This document shows positions 59,855-64,000 of a DNA stretch of 64,000 bases, in pieces. The DNA comes from Plasmodium relictum. Taxonomy: Eukaryota > Apicomplexa > Aconoidasida > Haemosporida > Plasmodiidae. Every line of letters begins with the position of its first letter. The stretch's first letter is position 1. The notes below the pieces were generated by a model that saw nothing but the letters and a program-made list of their open reading frames with translations, was not told the DNA's origin and ran no database searches. The DNA is taken from positions 1,674,001 to 1,738,000 of the forward strand of contig NC_041691.1 of assembly GCF_900005765.1 (NCBI RefSeq), read 5' to 3'. Position numbers and translations under genes: made by a program.

Positions 59855-62800
59855 TTATGAAATTTGTTTAATTGAAGTTTTTAATAATTTGACATATATT
59901 TTCTTATCGTTAGATAAGTTTAAAGAAATCGAATCATTAGGCTCATATAAATTAGAAATAAGAAAAGAAGCAATTGGATCTTCAATATATTTATATAAAG
60001 CTCTTCTAATTGATCTAGCGCCAAAGTTCATATCATATATATTATTTTCGTCGCTACAAATATAATTAATTACATCTTTATCAATAATTAAGTTTAAATT
60101 TTTTCTTTTTTTTATTCTCTTTTTTAAATCATCAATCATGTTTTCTAAGATACTAATAATATCTCTTTTCAAAAATTGACGAAATATAACTTTTTCATCT
60201 ATTCTATTTAAAAATTCTGGCAAAAATCGTTTTTTTAATTCTTCTTCTATTTCAGGTTCCAGCTCTTCATACCACTTATTACTGCGCAATTTTTCTTCAA
60301 AATCATCAATATTCTTATTATTATTATTATTATTTTTATTGTTTATATTGTTTTTTTCCTTTTCTTCTTCATTAGGTTCATTTATATTGCTTTTATTATC
60401 TTTTTTATTTTCTTCATTTGGAGAATTTGTGTTTATTTTCTTCTTTAAATAATACTTAAAACCTAAATTTGAGTAATTTTTATTATATAATTTAAAATAA
60501 TCCGTTATAATATCAGACCCAATATTAGTAGTCATAAAAATAAATGTATTCTTGAAAGAAATTTTATTTCCTTTAGAATCTGTTAATAAACCATTATCTA
60601 GTATTTGTAACAAAACGTGTAAAACTTCATTATGTGCTTTTTCAATTTCATCAAAAAGAATAATAGAAAAAGGTTTTTTTTTTACACTTTCGGTTAATTC
60701 TCCTCCTTCTTTATAGCCTACATAACCTGGATAACTACCAAATAATTTGCTAACTGAATGTTTGTCAATATATTCACTCATATTTATTACAATTAAGTTG
60801 TCATCATTAAATAGATATTTTGATATAACTTGAGCACATAAAGTTTTCCCAACTCCTGATGATCCACATAATAAAAGTGTTCCAATAGGTTTATTAGGAT
60901 CTTTGATATTTGTAATCGCTTTAAATAAATATTTTGATAATACATCAATTACTTTTTCTTGCCCTATAATTATTTTATTTAACTTCTCTTTTAACTTTGA
61001 TATTTTTTCCTCTTCTTTTTTATTTTTTTTAATATATGAAATAGAAGATTTTTTACTTACTATATTTTCTATAACGTCTGATGTAACATATTTCATATGC
61101 ACATTCTCAAGCAATTTCATTGCTTCATTATTCCTTTCTTCGTTAAAATATTCAATTTTATTTATTTTATCATTATTTTTTTCTTTTGATTCTTCTTTTT
61201 TACTCATTAATTCATTATTGATTTCTTCTTTAATATATCCTTCTTCATTATTTTTTTTATTATTATTTTCTTCCTTATTTTCTTCTTTATCCTCCTTTTT
61301 TTCCATATTATCCTCATCTTTGTTCATAGATATTTTTGATACTGCCAAAATTTTATCGTTTGATTTCTGTTTCAAATATTTTTCATATTTGATTTTCTGA
61401 TAAGCTCCTGCTTCATCTAATATATCTATTGCTTTGTCGGGAAAATTTAATGTAGGTAAATAATCCTCAGAAAGCATAACAATAGATTTTAATGATTCAT
61501 TGGTGTAATAAATGTTATGATACATCTCATAATTATATTTTATTTTTTTTAATAAATAATATGTTTCCTTAGGTGTAAGTGGATTTACGGTAACACAGTT
61601 AAATCTTCTTCTTAAAGCTTTATCATTTTCAATATATTTGGAATATTCTTGAAATGTAGTAGTCCCTATACACTGTAAATTATCTGAAGAAAGAAAAGGT
61701 TTTAATAAATTGGATGCATCCAATGATCCCTCCCCACTTCCTGCACCAACAATAACATGAATTTCATCAATAAATAAAATATTCTTTTTTTTTTTATTCA
61801 TATTAGATAATAAAATTTTCATTTTTTCTTCAAATTCTCCTCTATACTTTGTACCAGCTACTATATTACCAACATTTAACTGAAAAATTCTGCAATTTTT
61901 TAAATGATTAGGTATCTTATTTTTTAAAATTAAATAAGAAAGGTGCTCAATTATTGCTGTTTTTCCTACACCACTTTCCCCAATTAATAATGGATTCGAT
62001 TTTTTTTTTCTTCCTAGTATTTCTATTATTCTTTTTATCTCTTTTTTTCTCCCGAAAAAATGTTCATCTCCTTTTTCTTGCGCTAATTGAATCATATCAG
62101 TTAAGCAGTCTTTCATAAGAGAGGAGTTAATTAATTTATTGTTTGGTGAAAAATTATTTTCATCATTATTTCTATAATCCTTTGCTTGATTAAGATATTC
62201 ACTATTTATGCTATTTATTATTTGATTTGGGTGTTCATTATTCATGTTGCGTGTTGTTTTTTGATTATTAAATTCGTTGTTTAGCATATTCTTATTTGTA
62301 TCATTTATATTTTTATTAAACGGGGAAACAAAATTATTTTCATCGTAAGTTGTTATTTGATTTTTAAACTCATCTACACTTATATTTAACTCATTTAAAT
62401 ATTTTAAAAAATCATTATTCTTTTTTTGTGCAATGTCTACAAGGGACAATAATATATCAACGATATTAACAAACATTTTTTTTTTTTTTTTTGCCTCTAT
62501 AACAGCGTTTTGAAGAACTAATTTGCAAATTTCTGAAAATTTTATATTATAATTTACTTTAGATGACTTTTGTTCATCCTTTTTATTACTATTTAGATTT
62601 ATATCATCACTTAAGTTCATATTATTCTTATAATTACTATTATCATTAATATTATCAGTACTGTAATCACTAATATTATCATCATGATTTTTATTAATGT
62701 AATCAGTAGTATTATCATTGATATTATCAGTGATACTATCGCTAACATTATCAGTGGGATTATTATTAGTGTCATTTATAGTGTTATCAATATTACTATC

Positions 62801-63460
62801 AGTTGCACAAGTAGTACTCTTCTTTTCCTTATTTGAATTTTCTAATAGATTTATGTTATGTTCTATGTCTTTTATATGTTTATCAATAAAATCACTTATT
62901 ATTTTTTCGTTTAAATGTTGATGATCTTTATCTTCAATATTTTCCTCTCTCATAGTAATTCCCACGTTCCGTTGAGAATCTTTTTTCTTTGTATTTTCAT
63001 CTTTATTATTTTGAATTAAGTTATAAGAAATACTTTCGTTATATCCCTCTTTTTTGTTATTTTCTTTCTGAGATTCACTTATATCCATATTACTAAATTT
63101 ATCTAAAAATTTTGTAAGAGATATATTAAAATATTTTAAAATATTTTCAATCATATCTGAATCAATCCTTATTATTGCTATAAGAAGGTGCTTTAATAGT
63201 ATTTCATGTTCATCATCATTTTTAGCGACTTCTCTAGCCATAATCAAAGCTTTAATACATTTTTCATCATATTCTTCAAATAATGACATACGCAACTTGC
63301 TATTTCTATTTCTTATTTTTCTATAATTTCTACTAATATTTATTGTTTCCTTTTTATTTATTTTATATGAATTATTTAAGAAATTTATTTTTTTTCTTAT
63401 ACGTATATTTTTTACAATCTTTAACATAAGTATGACAAATAAACTATATAAAACATTCAT
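59855..63460 (-). CDS. ClpC: Apicoplast Clp/Hsp100 chaperone ClpC
   Basis: AAA+ unfoldase that feeds ClpP in the apicoplast, 1201 residues. The hydrophobic start (MNVLYSLFVILMLKIV) followed by a basic Asn-rich stretch fits the bipartite signal-plus-transit leader. Two Clp-N repeats follow, at about 60-125 (DEKCIKALIMAREVAKND) and 310-370, separated by an Asp/Asn/Thr low-complexity insert. AAA-1 has Walker A GESGVGKT near 494 and Walker B FIDEIH near 563. AAA-2 has Walker A GSSGVGKT near 863 and Walker B LFDEIEKAH near 933. A Lys/Glu/Asn-rich insert (about 725-780) lies between the ATPase modules. SNLGF near 1000 occupies the place of the ClpP-binding (I/V/L)GF loop, which favours ClpC over ClpB. 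Position beside VPS29 and GAPM3 matches P. falciparum ClpC. Single exon. Confidence 0.93.
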   Translation of the reverse strand: MNVLYSLFVILMLKIVKNIRIRKKINFLNNSYKINKKETINISRNYRKIRNRNSKLRMSLFEEYDEKCIKALIMAREVAKNDDEHEILLKHLLIAIIRIDSDMIENILKYFNISLTKFLDKFSNMDISESQKENNKKEGYNESISYNLIQNNKDENTKKKDSQRNVGITMREENIEDKDHQHLNEKIISDFIDKHIKDIEHNINLLENSNKEKKSTTCATDSNIDNTINDTNNNPTDNVSDSITDNINDNTTDYINKNHDDNISDYSTDNINDNSNYKNNMNLSDDINLNSNKKDEQKSSKVNYNIKFSEICKLVLQNAVIEAKKKKKMFVNIVDILLSLVDIAQKKNNDFLKYLNELNISVDEFKNQITTYDENNFVSPFNKNINDTNKNMLNNEFNNQKTTRNMNNEHPNQIINSINSEYLNQAKDYRNNDENNFSPNNKLINSSLMKDCLTDMIQLAQEKGDEHFFGRKKEIKRIIEILGRKKKSNPLLIGESGVGKTAIIEHLSYLILKNKIPNHLKNCRIFQLNVGNIVAGTKYRGEFEEKMKILLSNMNKKKKNILFIDEIHVIVGAGSGEGSLDASNLLKPFLSSDNLQCIGTTTFQEYSKYIENDKALRRRFNCVTVNPLTPKETYYLLKKIKYNYEMYHNIYYTNESLKSIVMLSEDYLPTLNFPDKAIDILDEAGAYQKIKYEKYLKQKSNDKILAVSKISMNKDEDNMEKKEDKEENKEENNNKKNNEEGYIKEEINNELMSKKEESKEKNNDKINKIEYFNEERNNEAMKLLENVHMKYVTSDVIENIVSKKSSISYIKKNKKEEEKISKLKEKLNKIIIGQEKVIDVLSKYLFKAITNIKDPNKPIGTLLLCGSSGVGKTLCAQVISKYLFNDDNLIVINMSEYIDKHSVSKLFGSYPGYVGYKEGGELTESVKKKPFSIILFDEIEKAHNEVLHVLLQILDNGLLTDSKGNKISFKNTFIFMTTNIGSDIITDYFKLYNKNYSNLGFKYYLKKKINTNSPNEENKKDNKSNINEPNEEEKEKNNINNKNNNNNNKNIDDFEEKLRSNKWYEELEPEIEEELKKRFLPEFLNRIDEKVIFRQFLKRDIISILENMIDDLKKRIKKRKNLNLIIDKDVINYICSDENNIYDMNFGARSIRRALYKYIEDPIASFLISNLYEPNDSISLNLSNDKKIYVKLLKTSIKQIS
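62630..62800 (-). repeat. Asp/Asn/Thr/Ser repeat in ClpC N-domain linker
   Basis: Degenerate short units (DNISDYSTDNINDN, DNVSDSITDNINDNTTD) between the two Clp-N repeats, built from GAT/AAT/ATT/AGT codons. A typical Plasmodium low-complexity insertion into a conserved protein. Confidence 0.75.
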
Positions 63461-64000
63461 TTCCTACCTTTTAAAAAATATATTTTAAGAAAAATAATAC
63501 ATTAAATTTTGAAGTATAATATATTTCATTGAAATAATTATTGTTTCTGTTTTTACTCAAGAGCGTTTATTTTAATTTTTAATCGTTTATTTTTTTTTTT
63601 GAAGAAAACATATTTACTTCATTATAAATTATAAACCGTATATATATATTTTCAGGTGCCATTAAATTTCTACAGTTCCTTTTATTTTTACTTATTTATT
63701 TATCTTTTAATATCTGTTATTTATAATTTAAAAATAAAAATAAGATAATTAAAAGATTTTCAGGTTATATTAATTTACATGTTTTTATTATAACTTTTAT
63801 AATTATTTTTGTAACAATTTATTCTGTAAATTCTTATGGTACAAATATAATAAAATACTATTAAAATTATTATATCTACTTTTTAAAAGATATTTAACCA
63901 ATAAATAAATTATTATGTTCAATTATGAATTCATACAAATTATTTTTAAAAGTTATAAGATTTACAAAAAAAAAAAAAAAAAAGAATAAAAATTAATATT
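63461..64000. other. ClpC upstream region
   Basis: 5' flank of ClpC to the window edge. Very A+T-rich. The only motif seen is GAGCG near 63561. No frame or RNA. Confidence 0.45.

Overview
This window is nuclear DNA of a malaria parasite (Plasmodium). The evidence is an extreme A+T content (clearly above 80 % by eye), (TA)n and poly-A/T runs between genes, Asn/Lys-rich low-complexity inserts, short AT-rich introns with GTA...AG ends, and lineage-specific genes: an ApiAP2 transcription factor, a food-vacuole plasmepsin, the gametocyte LCCL protein CCp3, and the glideosome protein GAPM3. From memory, the gene order (S8e, FANCJ/RTEL1-type helicase, AP2-G2, plasmepsin, ..., fibrillarin, CCp3, radical-SAM protein, GAPM3, VPS29, ClpC) matches a block of P. 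falciparum chromosome 14. P. falciparum has four tandem plasmepsins here. This window has one, of plasmepsin IV type, so it comes from another species. The base composition and long intergenic spaces make an avian-type parasite my best guess, with a rodent-type parasite not excluded.

Layout. 1-3.9 kb: the 3' end of an unrecognised gene, then ribosomal protein S8e (minus), whose coding intron carries two tandem box C/D snoRNA-like units, then a small basic Cgr1/CCDC86-like nucleolar protein. 5.6-10.5 kb: an RTEL1/FANCJ-type Fe-S helicase and a four-exon single-pass membrane protein. 10.5-20.2 kb: a 5.3-kb gene-free stretch and then AP2-G2. 21.5-36.5 kb: plasmepsin, a two-exon unknown, a small possible gene, a 1790-residue Asn/Lys-rich unknown, a five-exon TRM112 and a two-exon unknown. 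37-44 kb: PRP38B splicing factor, a SNARE and fibrillarin. 45.6-52 kb: CCp3 and an RlmN/Cfr-family radical-SAM enzyme. 55.7-63.5 kb: GAPM3, VPS29 and the apicoplast chaperone ClpC.

Most genes are independent single transcription units, as is normal for this genus. One functional theme recurs. S8e, the intronic 18S-methylation guide RNA, fibrillarin (the methyltransferase such guides recruit), TRM112 (partner of 18S and tRNA methyltransferases), the Cgr1-like protein and the RlmN-like enzyme all concern ribosome manufacture or modification. The strongest under-described signal is the snoRNA pair in the S8e intron. One copy has consensus C and D boxes, a terminal stem and a 14-nt match to the universal 18S 530-loop. 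The other is a diverged duplicate. Multi-exon models below were built by hand from reading frames and splice sites, and exon coordinates are given in each entry.
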